Shown: positions 1 to 10,260, numbered from the stretch's first letter. The stretch: 64,000 nt of DNA from Pseudomonas poae (GCA_004000515.1 CP034537.1:6531501-6595500); one strand, 5' to 3'. Numbers and translations are program-made. The notes: generated from the sequence alone by a model not told the origin.

Positions 1-425
1 TTCAATCGTCCGGCAATATTGTCCATTCTGATCGCGCAGTCTCAGCGCGCCGATCCGGCTGAAATCGTCAACCGCCAGCAGGTAGTCCATCTCTGTCAGC
101 GACGCGAGCGATGGATTACCCTTACGACGCTTGGCATGGTCACGTGCGATGACCCGGCGTCCCCAAGCGTCCGGTGTCGTATCGGCAATGGCGAAATGAA
201 AGACCGAATCGTGAGCTGAGGGAGCTCTACGTGGCTGATAACCCGAGATCAGGCTGAGATCGGCAGAAACATTGAACCCCTCCTGATTCCCCAACCATCC
301 CTGCTCATAGGCAAGGTGGTGTTCTCGCGGCGCCCCTGCTTGACGTAAATAAGAGTGCCAACAGGTATTCCCGCCTTACCAAGACAGACCTGGACTTGCT
401 GGCGAACTGAAGTAACCGATTTCAT
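1..425 (-). pseudogene. hipA: HipA-like toxin kinase, partial and frameshifted
   Basis: This is the N-terminal part of a HipA-family serine/threonine kinase toxin; the rest lies beyond the left edge. The ATG overlaps the hipB stop as ATGA, the usual coupling in hipBA operons. The first ~35 codons read as a HipA N-terminal beta-strand region (GKAGIPVGTLIYVKQG). The frame then breaks near 325-330, and the adjacent frame continues with typical HipA sequence (EQGWLGNQEGFNVSADLSLI, then FHFAIADTTPDAWGRRV and a DYLLAVDD stretch). A single-base loss in the GC-rich run explains the break. HipA toxins phosphorylate glutamyl-tRNA synthetase in E. coli; the target here is unknown. Family assignment is good, but activity cannot be judged without the kinase domain. 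Confidence 0.8.
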
Positions 426-745
426 AATGCCCCCGATGCCGGCGGTTTACTGCGTACACGTTTAGGCAATTGTTCATCCATCAGCGTCAGCCCGATGTCG
501 TCGTGCGCCGTATCCAGCAGGTTGGCCAGCGCCTGTACCTCACCGAACACGTGCAAGGCACGGGCGAAGAAATGAATAGGCACCCGCATATCCCCTTTCT
601 CCATGCGCCGAACAGTGGATACAGAAGCCCCCATTCGCTCTGCAAGCGAGGCCTGTGAAATCCGTCGACGCCTGCGTGCAAGCTCAATGTCGCTGCCGAG
701 CTTGCGGAGCGCCCGCTCGACGGGTAACGGCAGTGGTGTACTCAA
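422..745 (-). CDS. hipB: HipB-like antitoxin, XRE-family HTH regulator
   Basis: A 107-residue DNA-binding antitoxin with a Cro/C1-type helix-turn-helix at about residues 18-72. Visible segments are the helix with SDIELARRRRRISQASLAERM and the recognition region GASVSTVRRMEKGD. The first usable start is a TTG at 745, because an in-frame TAA lies directly upstream; a GAGG Shine-Dalgarno sits seven bases before it. The stop overlaps the hipA start by four bases, which fits toxin-antitoxin coupling. Members of this family bind and neutralise HipA and repress their own promoter. The pair lies just left of the conserved conjugation genes, so it is probably an accessory insertion that stabilises the element. 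Confidence 0.8.
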   Translation of the reverse strand: MSTPLPLPVERALRKLGSDIELARRRRRISQASLAERMGASVSTVRRMEKGDMRVPIHFFARALHVFGEVQALANLLDTAHDDIGLTLMDEQLPKRVRSKPPASGAL

Positions 746-781
746 TTATCATCCTCATAGGAACGCTTAAGGCTATTATCA

Positions 782-795
782 GTTCCCATAAGAAC
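782..795. promoter_or_regulatory. Palindrome upstream of hipBA, possible autoregulatory operator
   Basis: GTTC-CCATAA-GAAC is an inverted repeat 37 bases upstream of the hipB start. A related half (CATAGGAAC) lies at about 755-764. HipB proteins normally bind palindromes in their own promoter; that this is such a site is inference from position only. Confidence 0.35.
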
Positions 796-1122
796 AATTA
801 CCTCACGCCTCGTTACTGTTGTCAATAAACATCCCATGGGAGCGCTAATAAGCGATTAGCACTCCAATCAGAATGCTAAAGTGAAATCTGACAATATATC
901 AGCCCTTAGCGTCCACGATTTCGATACGCAGAGACACAGATGAAGAGATAGCTGTTCTGCGATGAAACAGTCGCCCCTGCCACTCTCTTCAGAATGCACA
1001 ACGCAACACCACCGAAAAAATGTATGTAAGGAAAGTGGTGAGGAGTAACTCCCCATTGTTTGCGGCTTTCCACCAGCCATCCCCGCAGCATCGAGCCATT
1101 CGAGTCCATCGGAAATGGCGCA
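796..1122. other. Intergenic region between hipBA and the conjugation operon
   Basis: I see no convincing gene. A short inverted repeat (GCTAAT-5-ATTAGC) lies at 844-860. The promoters of hipBA (leftward) and of the conjugation operon (rightward) should lie here, but I cannot point to a clear -35/-10 pair. Confidence 0.4.
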
Positions 1123-1479
1123 ATGGCAAGGTTTCACAATTCGGCTTACGCATGGCGACGTCCTGTCGTAGCGTTGCTGCTCACCAGTATCTTCATCACT
1201 CAGCTCGTCGCCGCAGCTGACGATGGGTATGAGCGTGAACACCTGGCGGCCGTCGCCCGCCAGCTCGACCTGGTTGACCGTCTGGCCAAACAATCCGCCA
1301 GCACCGCTCCCGAGTCACGATCCCGCTATCACTTCGACTATCGGCGTCTGGACGCTGACCTGCAGCGCATGCAGTCGGGCATCAACGACTACCTGACGCC
1401 CCAGCGTGCACAGCCACGCGATCCCTCTGCACTGCTTGGCGATTACCGCCAGGACGCCGAACAGGAGGATGACCGATGA
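1123..1479 (+). CDS. RAQPRD family integrative conjugative element protein
   Basis: A 118-residue exported or membrane-anchored protein. It carries an N-terminal hydrophobic stretch (VVALLLTSIFITQLVAA), a charged helical middle, and near the C-terminus the sequence QRAQPRDPSALLGDYR, which contains the RAQPRD signature that names the family (TIGR01690). I chose the ATG at 1123 because it places the hydrophobic segment close to the N-terminus. The family is found only in conjugation modules of ICEclc/PAGI-type elements, where it opens this block of genes. The exact role is unknown; it is probably a periplasmic component of the mating apparatus. The stop overlaps the next start. Confidence 0.85.
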   Translation: MARFHNSAYAWRRPVVALLLTSIFITQLVAAADDGYEREHLAAVARQLDLVDRLAKQSASTAPESRSRYHFDYRRLDADLQRMQSGINDYLTPQRAQPRDPSALLGDYRQDAEQEDDR

Positions 1480-1707
1480 ACGCCAACCAGCTTGCCGCCT
1501 TTCAGGCCAATGGAGGCTTCACCCCTCTGCTGTCGCCGGCGTACTGCTCGGCACCGTGTTCGCAACTCTGCTGCTGTGGGGCGTATGGGCCCTGCGCACA
1601 GCCTATGTCGGCTGGTCGGAACAGCGGATTTCCCAGCGTCAGTTCGTCGGCGTTGCGGTGAGGTTTATCGCGATGTACGTGGTGCTGACTTTTTCCTGCT
1701 CTCCTAA
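1476..1707 (+). pseudogene. TIGR03758 family ICE membrane protein, frame broken twice
   Basis: Small membrane protein of the conjugation module. Starting at the ATG overlapping the RAQPRD stop, the protein begins MNANQLAAFQANGGFTP. It then continues in the next frame with SAVAGVLLGTVFATLLLWGV and a second hydrophobic helix, and ends FFLLS in the third frame. Both frame changes fall in short runs (CCCC near 1520, TTTTT near 1690), and adding one base to each restores a ~77-residue protein typical of the family. It is therefore most likely intact in reality. Two transmembrane helices place it in the inner membrane, possibly as a pilin-like or channel subunit. Confidence 0.75.
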
Positions 1708-1723
1708 CGCAAAGTCTCACATC

Positions 1724-2086
1724 ATGAACCTGCTCTCGTATCGCTTGCATTCGGCACGTATGGCCGTCCTGGCCTCGGCATCCACACTCACCATGCTGCC
1801 GACGTTTGCCCGAGCCGACCTCCCAACCCTGGAAGATCCGTCGAGGGGCACCGGCTCCGGCATCATGGAGACGCTGCGCAATTACGGTTACGACATCGTG
1901 ATGCTCGTTGCCTTGCTGGTGGTCGCCTCGATGTTTGTCGGTGTCTGCTACCACGCCTACGGTACCTATGCGGAAATCCACACGGGCCGCAAAACCTGGG
2001 GGCAATTCGGCCTGACGGTGGCCGTGGGCGCCGTCCTGCTGGTCGTTGGTGTCTGGCTGCTCACTGAAGCCACCGGCGTGCTCTAG
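1724..2086 (+). CDS. TIGR03745 family ICE membrane protein
   Basis: A 120-residue membrane protein with an N-terminal signal-like segment (MAVLASASTLTMLPTFARA), a LPTLEDPSRGTGSGIMET motif, and two transmembrane helices around residues 57-75 and 95-115. It resembles TraA/VirB2-type small subunits in size and topology, which is why this family has been suggested as the pilin; that is not shown by the sequence. It lies between two other small membrane proteins of the same conserved set and is probably translated from the same message. Confidence 0.85.
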   Translation: MNLLSYRLHSARMAVLASASTLTMLPTFARADLPTLEDPSRGTGSGIMETLRNYGYDIVMLVALLVVASMFVGVCYHAYGTYAEIHTGRKTWGQFGLTVAVGAVLLVVGVWLLTEATGVL

Positions 2087-2096
2087 GAGCCATGCC

Positions 2097-2498
2097 ATGA
2101 GCACGCATCAGGACATTCGGCCTGACGGGACGGTGGTGTTTCTTCCACACCGTCTCAACCGTCACCCCGTGGTCGTCCGCGGCCTTACCGCGGATGAACT
2201 GTGGATCTGCGCCGGGCTGTCGACGGCAGGCAGCCTGGTGGTTGGCGTGCCGCTGGCCTTTGTATTTTCGACGATCGCCATCGTGCCCACGGCCATCATG
2301 CTGGGCATCGCTGCCGGGGTGTTTGCAGGTGGAGGCATGCTGCGTCGCCAGAAACGTGGCAGACCCGATACCTGGCTGTATCGCCAACTGCAGTGGCGTA
2401 TTGCACAGCGTCATCCAGCCTTAGCGTCTTTTGTGGGCGCGCACGCGTTAGTGATCCGATCGGGTTACTGGAGCACGCGCAGGAGCAAGGCAGCGTGA
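2097..2498 (+). CDS. TIGR03750 family conjugal transfer protein
   Basis: A 133-residue inner-membrane protein. The hydrophobic centre has two helices (about residues 33-75), followed by a basic tail with the segment GRPDTWLYRQLQWRIAQRHP. Size and topology match TraL-like subunits of F-type systems, with which this family is often compared. Its ATG lies ten bases after the previous stop, and its TGA overlaps the GTG of the next gene, so it is part of one operon. Confidence 0.85.
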   Translation: MSTHQDIRPDGTVVFLPHRLNRHPVVVRGLTADELWICAGLSTAGSLVVGVPLAFVFSTIAIVPTAIMLGIAAGVFAGGGMLRRQKRGRPDTWLYRQLQWRIAQRHPALASFVGAHALVIRSGYWSTRRSKAA

Positions 2499-3187
2499 GC
2501 CGGTTCAAGAACGAAATCACTCACCTCCAGTCGCACATCAAGACCTTGCGGCTGGGGCTTGGCGCACTACTTGTTATCGCCTTGGTGATGGGCGGCGGCT
2601 GGTGGAGCGCACCGCGTGACCTGACCGTGCACGTCCCGCCCGACCTGCGCTCCGGCAGTACCCGGAAATGGTGGGAAGTGCCACCCGAAAGCGTCTACGC
2701 CTTCTCGCTCTACATCTGGCAGCAACTCCAGCGCTGGCCCACCAACGGTGACGAAGACTATGCGCGCAACATTCATGTACTGGCGCCCTACTTCACCCCC
2801 GCCTGCCAGACCTTTCTGCGCAATGACTATGAATACCGCCGTACGGCAGGTGAGTTGCGTCAGCGAGTACGAGGCCTCTATGAGATCCCGGGGCGCGGCT
2901 ACGGCGAGAACCCGACCCAGCGGGTGAAAGTCGTCTCCGACCGCGACTGGATCGTCACGCTTGATGTGACGGCGGATGAGTACTACGGCGCCGAACAGGT
3001 CAAGCGAGCGCTGGTTCGTTACCCGCTCAAGGTCGTACGGGTGGACGTCGACCCCGAGCGCAACCCTTTCGGCCTGGCGCTGGACTGCTACAGCGGCGCA
3101 CCGCAACGCATCATCAGCCCCGACCCTGTCACACCTGCCAGCACCACGCCGGGCGGGCTGGGTGGCGCTATGGGAGAGACGCCATGA
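2495..3187 (+). CDS. TIGR03746 (PFL_4703) family ICE protein, TraE-like
   Basis: A 230-residue bitopic protein starting at a GTG that overlaps the preceding stop (GTGA). One transmembrane helix lies near residues 18-38 (LGALLVIALVMGGGWW), and the rest is periplasmic. The layout of a short cytoplasmic tail, one helix and a ~190-residue periplasmic domain is that of TraE/VirB8-type scaffold proteins of mating channels. It is placed directly before the TraK- and TraB-like genes, as in other members of the ICE family. Confidence 0.85.
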   Translation: MSRFKNEITHLQSHIKTLRLGLGALLVIALVMGGGWWSAPRDLTVHVPPDLRSGSTRKWWEVPPESVYAFSLYIWQQLQRWPTNGDEDYARNIHVLAPYFTPACQTFLRNDYEYRRTAGELRQRVRGLYEIPGRGYGENPTQRVKVVSDRDWIVTLDVTADEYYGAEQVKRALVRYPLKVVRVDVDPERNPFGLALDCYSGAPQRIISPDPVTPASTTPGGLGGAMGETP

Positions 3188-4092
3188 AACACCTGCTCTG
3201 TGCCTTCAGCCTGCTGCTCACCGTTGTGTTGTCGCCGACAGTCCACGCCGTGGAGATCCTGCGCTGGGAGCGCCTGCCCCTGGCGGTTTCCCTGGTCGTG
3301 GATCAGGAGCGGATCGTGTTCATCGACCGCAACGTCCGCGTGGGTGTGCCTACCTCGCTCGCCGGACGCCTGCGGGTACAAAGTGCCGGTGGTGCACTTT
3401 ATCTGCGCGCCAGTGAGCCCATCGAACCAACACGCCTGCAACTGCAGGATGCTGACAACGGGACACTGATCCTGCTAGACATCGCGGCCGAGCCCGCTCA
3501 AGCAGGCCAGGCAGCGATGGAGCCGGTGCGCATTGTTGAGGCTGAGGGCCCTGCTCAACGCTACGGCGAGGCTCAGACATCTCAGGACAGTCATGACAGC
3601 GCCGACACGACCAGCCCGCCTCGCGCTGCCCGTGAAACACCTGTGCCCGTGGTTCTGACCCGCTACGCCGCGCAGCACCTGTACGCCCCACTGCGCACAG
3701 TCGAGTCCGTTCCTGGCGTGACGCACGTGAACTTGCGCCGCCATCTGCCCCTAGACGCGCTGCTGCCCACCCTGCCCGTTCAGGCCAGAGCCATCGCCGC
3801 CTGGCGGCTGGATGATCTGTGGGTGACCGCCGTCAGGTTGGCCAACAGGTCGACCCGCTGGCTCGCCCTGGATCCGCGCGAACTGCAGGGTGATTTCATG
3901 ACCGCAACGTTTCAGCATTCAACCCTGGGCCCTGTCGGTACCCCGGAAGACACCTCGGTGGTTTACCTGGTGACCCGAGGGCATGGCCTGGCCGAATCTC
4001 TGTTACCGGCAGTCAGCCCGATCAATGCAGCGCTGAATCTGCCGTCCCCCTCAACGCCTGCCCCGAAGGACGGAGTTCGTCATGAAAGGTAA
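3184..4092 (+). CDS. TIGR03749 family ICE protein, TraK-like secretin component
   Basis: A 302-residue exported protein with a signal peptide (LCAFSLLLTVVLSPTVHA). An N-terminal beta-rich domain (residues 24-100), a low-complexity acidic linker and a C-terminal domain (about 160-280) follow. TraK/VirB9-type proteins form the outer ring of the transfer channel together with TraB- and TraV-like partners, and both of those are encoded next. The start overlaps the previous stop by four bases. Confidence 0.85.
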   Translation: MKHLLCAFSLLLTVVLSPTVHAVEILRWERLPLAVSLVVDQERIVFIDRNVRVGVPTSLAGRLRVQSAGGALYLRASEPIEPTRLQLQDADNGTLILLDIAAEPAQAGQAAMEPVRIVEAEGPAQRYGEAQTSQDSHDSADTTSPPRAARETPVPVVLTRYAAQHLYAPLRTVESVPGVTHVNLRRHLPLDALLPTLPVQARAIAAWRLDDLWVTAVRLANRSTRWLALDPRELQGDFMTATFQHSTLGPVGTPEDTSVVYLVTRGHGLAESLLPAVSPINAALNLPSPSTPAPKDGVRHER

Positions 4093-5517
4093 CGGTCTGC
4101 TGAAGTGGCTAATGGTGCCCATGGCGCTCTTGCTGGTGTTCGTCGGGATCAAGCTGTTTTCTGGCGGTAACGGCCAACCGGCCAGTGAGGGAACGCCCCG
4201 ACTGACACCGGAAGAGGCAAAGGCGTTGGGTATCGAGGGCGACACGCCCCGCGACACCGTGGCGACACTGGTGGGCCAGGTCAAACAGCTGCGTACCGAG
4301 TTACAGAGTGCGATGACTGATAACAGGACGCAGAAGTCTGAAAACGAGCGGTTGCGTCAGCGTGAAGGCTCAATTGACCGGCGCATCCAGAGTGCACTGG
4401 AGACCGAACGCAACCAGTTGCGCAACGACCGCGAACAGGTCTCCAGTGAGCGGCAGCAAGCCCAGGGACTGTTGCAAGACCTGCAACGCCAAATCGAAGG
4501 CCTGTCCAGCCAGCGTGGCGATGCCGACCTTCCCATCGGTCTGGGCCTGCAACCCGGTGACGGCGACGGACTCGGCGGTGACGGTATTCGCTGGATTGAA
4601 CCGGATGACGCCAGGCGCGATGGCAAAAGTGGCTCCTCCGGCAAGCGCGACAGCTTCAGCTTCCCCACCCGTTTCGGGCCCGCGCAGAAAACGCTGGAAG
4701 CGACCCGGGAGACCGTCGTGGAAGCTGGCAGCAAGGCGGCGGGTGTGTCCACCGCAACGCCAGTTTACACCGTACCAACCAACGCGACGCTGATGGGCTC
4801 GATTGCGATGACTGCGTTGATCGGGCGCGTGCCAGTGGACGGTACGGTGAATGACCCCTACCCGTTCAAGGTCCTCATTGGTCCCGACAACCTCACCGCC
4901 AACGGCATCGACCTCCCCGAGGTGTCCGGCGCGGTGGTCAGCGGTACAGCATCAGGCGACTGGACGCTGTCCTGCGTGCGCGGCCAGGTCCGCAGTGTGA
5001 CGTTCGTGTTCCATGACGGCACCATCCGCACCGTGCCCGAAGAGGGCGAACGCGGCGATAACCGGCAGCAGGACAACAGGGGCAGCAACACTACCCAGGA
5101 GGGCCTGGGCTGGATCAGCGACCCCTACGGCATCCCGTGCGTCTCCGGAGAGCGCCGTAGCAACGCCCAGCAGTACCTCGGCAGTCAGGCGCTGATTACT
5201 GCCGCGGGTGCCGGCACCGCCTCGCTAATCAAATCGGACAACGACAGCGTGGCCGTGGTGGCCAACAACAACGGCTCAATGGGCACCGTGGGTATTACCG
5301 GCAACGAAGCGGTGGGCCGCATCCTCGCAGGCGGTGTGCAGGACATGTCGCAGTGGGTGAACAAGCTCTACGGGCAGGCCTTCGCAGCCGTCTACGTCAA
5401 ACCCGGTGCCCGGGTCGCCGTCCATCTTGAACACCCCTCACCATCGACTACGACCCCAAAGGTCGCCGCGTCGATCACCGTCTCGGAGGAGCTCCCCATG
5501 CACAGGATCTGGACTAA
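4082..5517 (+). pseudogene. TIGR03752 family ICE protein, TraB-like; frameshift near the 3' end
   Basis: Inner-membrane channel protein of the VirB10/TraB type. It shows one N-terminal transmembrane helix (LMVPMALLLVFVGIKLFSG), a coiled coil (about residues 60-145), a Gly/Asp-rich linker and a C-terminal beta-barrel domain. The expected C-terminal residues (LTIDYDPKGRRVDHR) appear one frame over after a CCCC run near 5433, ending at a TAA at 5515. As given, the shift fuses the frame to the downstream lipoprotein, making an artificial 616-residue reading frame. One missing C explains this, and I think the gene is intact in the organism. Confidence 0.82.
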
Positions 5518-5932
5518 CGGCCTGACGGTCCTCATGGTGGCCGCGGCCCTGTCCGGCTGCTCGACCAGCAAGGAAAAGATGCTGCCGCATGACGGCAACA
5601 CCATGCTCGATATCTGGAGCGAGGAGACCGGCGGTGGCGCGCGTGGCGGGCAGAGTGCCCAGCAGTTGCTGGACGCCCGGCAGTCGCTGCGCCGGTCACT
5701 CACGCAAGACGATGTGAACGCGGCGCCGACTGTCAACGCACTCTATACCCGTACCGCACAGAACGAGATCTACCGGCAGTTCCACCGCCTGCCCAATCCG
5801 GACCTTGTGATGTACGTCTTCCCCCATCTGGCAGGCACTGATCCCGCTCCCGTTCCCGGGTACACGACCGTCTTTCCCCTGTACCAGCGAGTCCAGTACG
5901 CCATGCCCGGTGAGCGGGTCGAGGATTACTGA
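5498..5932 (+). CDS. TIGR03751 family conjugal transfer lipoprotein, TraV-like
   Basis: A 144-residue lipoprotein with a clear lipobox (VAAALSGCSTSK, cleavage before Cys). The mature protein is hydrophilic and short, as for TraV/VirB7-type outer-membrane lipoproteins that cap the channel core with the TraK- and TraB-like proteins. The ATG at 5498 overlaps the true end of the TraB-like gene, and the stop overlaps the start of the ATPase gene, giving tight coupling within the operon. Confidence 0.85.
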   Translation: MHRIWTNGLTVLMVAAALSGCSTSKEKMLPHDGNTMLDIWSEETGGGARGGQSAQQLLDARQSLRRSLTQDDVNAAPTVNALYTRTAQNEIYRQFHRLPNPDLVMYVFPHLAGTDPAPVPGYTTVFPLYQRVQYAMPGERVEDY

Positions 5933-8794
5933 TGCACTGGCCATTCTCCCGCGTACCTGAGGCGGCTCAGGCAGACAGGCCAACCCCGGATGCCTGGGAG
6001 CGCCATGTTGCCGAACTGCAGGCTCACGGCATTCCGGCACCGGGCAAGCCCGGTGCCGCGCGGCGGCGTCCTGCAACACAGGCCGACGAGCAGGCGCTTT
6101 ATGACGTCGTACCCTCGTTCGCCGACCTGTTGCCCTGGGTCGAATACCTGCCCGATTCAAAATGCATGCTGCTCGAAGACGGCGTCTCCGTCGCGGCATT
6201 TTTGAATTGATGCCCGTGGGTACGGAGGGCCGTGAGGCGGCCTGGCTTGCGCAGGCGCGCGACGCCCTGGAAAACGCACTACAGGACAGTTTCGATGAAC
6301 TGGATGAATCGCCCTGGGTGATGCAGCTCTACGCTCAGGACGAGACCGACTGGAACCCGTACCTTGCCTCCCTGCGCAGTTATCTCCAGCCACGGGCACA
6401 GGGCAGCGCCTTCAGCGAGTTCTACCTGCGCTTTTTCGGTCACCATCTGCGGGCCGTTGCCAAACAGGGTGGCCTGTTCGAGGACCGCACAGTCACCAAG
6501 CTACCCTGGCGCGGCCAAACGCGCCGCGTCCGCCTGGTGGTGTATCGGCGTGCTGGGAGTGCGCCCGCCCGACGCGGGCAATCCCCCGAGCAGGCATTGA
6601 ATGTCATTTGCGACCGGCTGCTCGGCGGCCTGTCCAATGCGGGCATACGCGCCCGTCGCCTGCAGGCCGCAGATATTCATGCCTGGCTGGTGCTTTGGTT
6701 CAACCCGCGGCCGACGATGCTCGGCCCCACGTTAGAAGACCGCGAACGCTTCTACCGCCTCACGGCCTATCCGACGGAGTCCGAACCCGGCGGGCTGGAA
6801 CTGGCCAGTGGCACGGATTTCGCGCAGCGTCTGTTTTTCGGCCAGCCCCGCTCTGACGTCGAAAACGGCTTGTGGTACTTCGACGACCTGCCCCACCGAA
6901 CCGTTGTTGTCGACCGGTTGCGCACGCCGCCCAACACCGGGCACATCACCGGGGAAACCCGCAAGGGCGGTGATGCGATCAATGCCCTGATGGATCAGAT
7001 GCCCGAAGACACCGTGATGTGCCTGACGATGGTCGTCACGCCGCAGGACATTCTTGAGGCGCACCTGAATCACCTGGCGAAAAAGGCGGTTGGTGAAACC
7101 CTGGCCTCGGAACAGGCATTGAAGGACGTCCAACAGGCGCGCGGCCTGATTGGCAGTGCACACAAGCTGTATCGCGCCTCGCTGGCGTTCTACCTGCGGG
7201 GTCAGGACATGGCAGACCTCGATACCCGCGGTCTGCAACTGGGCAACGTCCTGCTCAACGCAGGCCTGCAACCGGTACGCGAAGAAGATGAAGTCGCGCC
7301 GCTCAACAGCTATCTGCGCTGGTTGCCCTGTGTCTATGACCCGGGCAAAGACAAACGTCAGTGGTACACGCAGCTGATATTCGCGCAGCATGTAGCCAAC
7401 CTGGCACCGACCTGGGGGCGCAGTGCCGGCACCGGCCGCCCCGGGATCACCTTCTTCAACCGTGGCGGCGGCACCATCACCTTTGATCCGTTGAACCGAC
7501 TCGACCGCCAGATGAATGCACACCTGTTCCTGTTCGGCCCCACCGGTTCAGGCAAGTCGGCCACGCTCAACAACATCCTCAACCAGATCACCGCCATCTA
7601 CCGGCCACGGCTGTTCATCGTGGAAGCCGGTAACAGCTTTGGCCTCTACGGTGAGTTCGCCGCGCGCCTGGGGCTGACGGTGCATCGCGTCAGGCTTGCG
7701 CCCGGTGCAGGCGTGAGCCTTGCGCCCTTCGCCGACGCCTGGCGCCTGGTCGACACGCCCAGCCAGGTCCAGACACTCGATGCCGACGCGCTCGATGAAG
7801 AATCCGCCGAGGGCGATGCCAGTGCTGACGAGCAACGTGATGTGCTGGGTGAACTGGAGATCACCGCACGATTGATGATCACCGGCGGGGAGGACAAAGA
7901 GGAAGCCAGGATGACCCGCGCCGATCGCAGCCTGATCCGTCAGTGCATCCTCGAGGCCGCCCATCGCTGCGTGATAGAAAAACGCACGGTACTGACCCGT
8001 GATGTACGCAATGCGCTGCGCGAACGCGGTTGCGATTCGACGTTACCCGAGACACGTCGTACTCGTCTGCTGGAAATGGCCGATGCGATGGACATGTTCT
8101 GCCAGGGCGTCGATGGCGAGATGTTCGACAGGCCGGGTACGCCTTGGCCGGAGGCCGATATCACGGTTGTCGACCTGGCCACGTTCGCGCGCGAGGGCTA
8201 CAACGCGCAGCTGTCGATTGCCTACGTTTCGCTGATCAACACCGTCAACAACATCGCCGAGCGCGACCAGTACCTCGGCCGCCCGATCATCAATGTCACC
8301 GATGAAGGCCACATCATCACCAAGAACCCGCTGCTCGCGCCCTATGTGGTCAAGATCACCAAGATGTGGCGCAAATTGGGCGCCTGGTACTGGCTGGCAA
8401 CGCAGAACCTGGACGACCTGCCGAAAGCCGCCGAGCCCATGCTCAACATGATCGAGTGGTGGATTTGCCTGAGCATGCCGCCCGACGAGGTGGAGAAGAT
8501 TGCCCGGTTTCGTGAACTGAACGCCTCGCAGAAGGCCCTGATGCTGTCCGCACGCAAGGAAGCCGGAAAATTCACGGAGGGGTGATTTTGTCAAAATCAA
8601 TGGAGTTGCTGTTCCGTGCGGTACCGCCCAGCCTGTACCTGGCGCTGGCAATGACGGAGCCCGAAGAGAAAGCCGAACGTTTTCAGTTGATGCAGCAGCA
8701 CGGCATCAGTGAACTGGAAGCCGCGCTACGCGTCGCCGACCAGATCGACCGGGCGCGGGGCATCGAGCCGCTGCGCTACGACCTATTTGATTGA
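5932..8794 (+). pseudogene. traC: TIGR03744 family conjugative transfer ATPase, TraC/VirB4-like; two frameshifts
   Basis: The motor ATPase of the mating apparatus, about 955 residues when two one-base gaps are repaired. The frame changes after VSVAA in a TTTTT run near 6200 (the next frame continues with FELMPVGTEGREAAW) and after KFTEG in a GGGG run near 8581 (continuing with VILSKSMELLFRAVPP). Walker A is GPTGSGKS at about 7540-7563 and a Walker-B-like INVTDEGHII lies near 8290-8320. VirB4-type ATPases are membrane-associated hexamers that drive pilus assembly and substrate transfer. Both shifts sit in homopolymers, so I regard the gene as intact. Confidence 0.85.
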
Positions 8795-8810
8795 CGTCGA
8801 GGAGCCCGCC

Positions 8811-9558
8811 ATGCCTTCGCCCACTTTCCTCCTCTACCGTCGGTGGCCGTGCGGAGTCTGGCTGCTGGGGTGGGTGATTGCTGGCCTGCTCGTGCTCTGG
8901 CTTTGGTCGTGGACCGACGAGTCGCATGAGTCAACCCACACGTCGGACGCCACCGCTGCCCAGCACCCGGCCGGCCCACCTTGGCGCTATGGACGCATGA
9001 ATGCGCGCTTCACCATTGTCGAATACGCCGACCTCGAATGCCCCTACTGCAAGGCCTATGATCCCATCCTGCGGCATTGGATCGACCAGCACCCGGAGGT
9101 GAATCTGCAATGGCACCACCTGCCGCTAGCCATGCACGAGCCGGCAGCGACTCGACAGGCGCGTCTGGCCGAATGCATCGGCGAGTCCCACGGCCATGAC
9201 GCGTTCTGGCAAGCCATCACCTGGATCTACCAGCACACCCGCAGCGACGACCAGGGCCTGCCGCCCGACACCGAGTACCCCGGCCAGGACCCAACCGTGC
9301 AAGCCTGCCTCGCCAGTGAGCGGCCCGACACCATCATCCAGCGGCAGGCCAACGAAGCACGCCATGGCGGCGTGAGCGCCACCGACCCTGCGTCTGATCG
9401 ACCACCACAGCGGCCAGTCACTGACCCTGGCCGGCCCGGCCGAAGGCGACGCGTTGCTGTCAGCCTTGGACCTACTGGTGTCCAACGGTACAGCGCCAAA
9501 CGCAGCACAACTTCATCACCAAATGCCTGCCGACGTTGTCGGCGACATGCCCAGATAG
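8811..9558 (+). pseudogene. DsbA-family thioredoxin of the conjugation module, frameshift in the 3' part
   Basis: A membrane-anchored thiol oxidoreductase. A GAGGAG Shine-Dalgarno precedes the ATG at 8811. One transmembrane helix (GWVIAGLLVLWLWSW) is followed by a DsbA-like fold with the active-site motif CPYC in EYADLECPYCKAYDPIL. The frame breaks near 9380 after GGVSAT. The adjacent frame continues with the expected cis-Pro region (PTLRLIDHHSGQSLTLAG) and ends at a TAG at 9556. As given, the shifted frame runs into the RadC-like gene downstream. The protein probably forms disulfides in Cys-rich periplasmic transfer proteins such as the TraU-like product encoded nearby. Confidence 0.78.
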
Positions 9559-9731
9559 CCCGCGGTCTTCAAGGCTATGGCGCGGTTTCGACCGCGTTGA
9601 CTGCACGCCAGTTCGCCACGCATCCCCGAGCGAACGGTCATCCGCGCAAGCGGTGGCGGATGCCTATCGTCACTGTCTCCGGAGGGTCCGCCCTCCAGGG
9701 ACGGCTGCCTCCAATTCTAAAGGAGGTTCCC

Positions 9732-10229
9732 ATGTCCACATCCCTCACCATGATCAGTGGTAATGCTTCACTCAATCCCGTCGGCACACCGGACGAAGAC
9801 CAAATCATCGAACAGGCGTTGGTCATCCTTGAGCAGCGAGTGTTCACTCGTAGCCCCTCGCTGAAAAGCCCGGAGGATGTGCGCAATTTCCTGCAGCTGA
9901 AAATCGCAGCACAGCCGCATGAAGTCTTTGGCGCCGTGTTCCTCGATTCGAAGCATCAGGTGCTGGCCTACGAGCCTTTGTTCCAAGGCACTATCGACAG
10001 CGCCAGCGTCTATCCACGGGTGGTGCTCAAGCGTTGTATGGACCATAACGCCGCCGCTCTGGTGCTCTGCCACAATCACCCTTCCGGCTGCACTGAACCC
10101 AGTACGGCGGACGAAACGTTGACCCAGCGATTGAAGGAGGTATTGGGGCAAGTCGATATCCGTCTACTGGATCACTTCATCATCGGGAAAGGCGATCCTT
10201 ATTCGTTCGCCGAACACGGATTGATCTGA
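9732..10229 (+). CDS. radC: RadC-like JAB-domain protein
   Basis: A 165-residue protein made only of the C-terminal metalloprotease-like (JAB/MPN) domain of the RadC family. The metal-binding motif is visible as LVLCHNHPSGCTEPSTADE, with HxH followed by S and D. A strong AGGAGG lies five bases before the ATG at 9732. Short RadC proteins of this type are common on ICEs and genomic islands, including inside ICEclc-like conjugation modules; their function is not established. The 170 bases between the thioredoxin gene and this one hold nothing obvious. Confidence 0.85.
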   Translation: MSTSLTMISGNASLNPVGTPDEDQIIEQALVILEQRVFTRSPSLKSPEDVRNFLQLKIAAQPHEVFGAVFLDSKHQVLAYEPLFQGTIDSASVYPRVVLKRCMDHNAAALVLCHNHPSGCTEPSTADETLTQRLKEVLGQVDIRLLDHFIIGKGDPYSFAEHGLI

Positions 10230-10260
10230 TCCTCTTCGCGCCAGCTTGCTGACGCTCAAC

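Noticed and set aside
4082..5932. A 616-residue fusion of the TraB-like protein and the TIGR03751 lipoprotein
   Set aside because: The lipoprotein has its own start, signal and lipobox, and the true TraB C-terminus is one frame over; the fusion results from a missing C near 5433.
8709..10229. A 506-residue DsbA-RadC fusion protein
   Set aside because: The middle ~100 residues are nonsense. The thioredoxin continues in another frame to 9558, and the RadC-like gene has its own AGGAGG and ATG at 9732.
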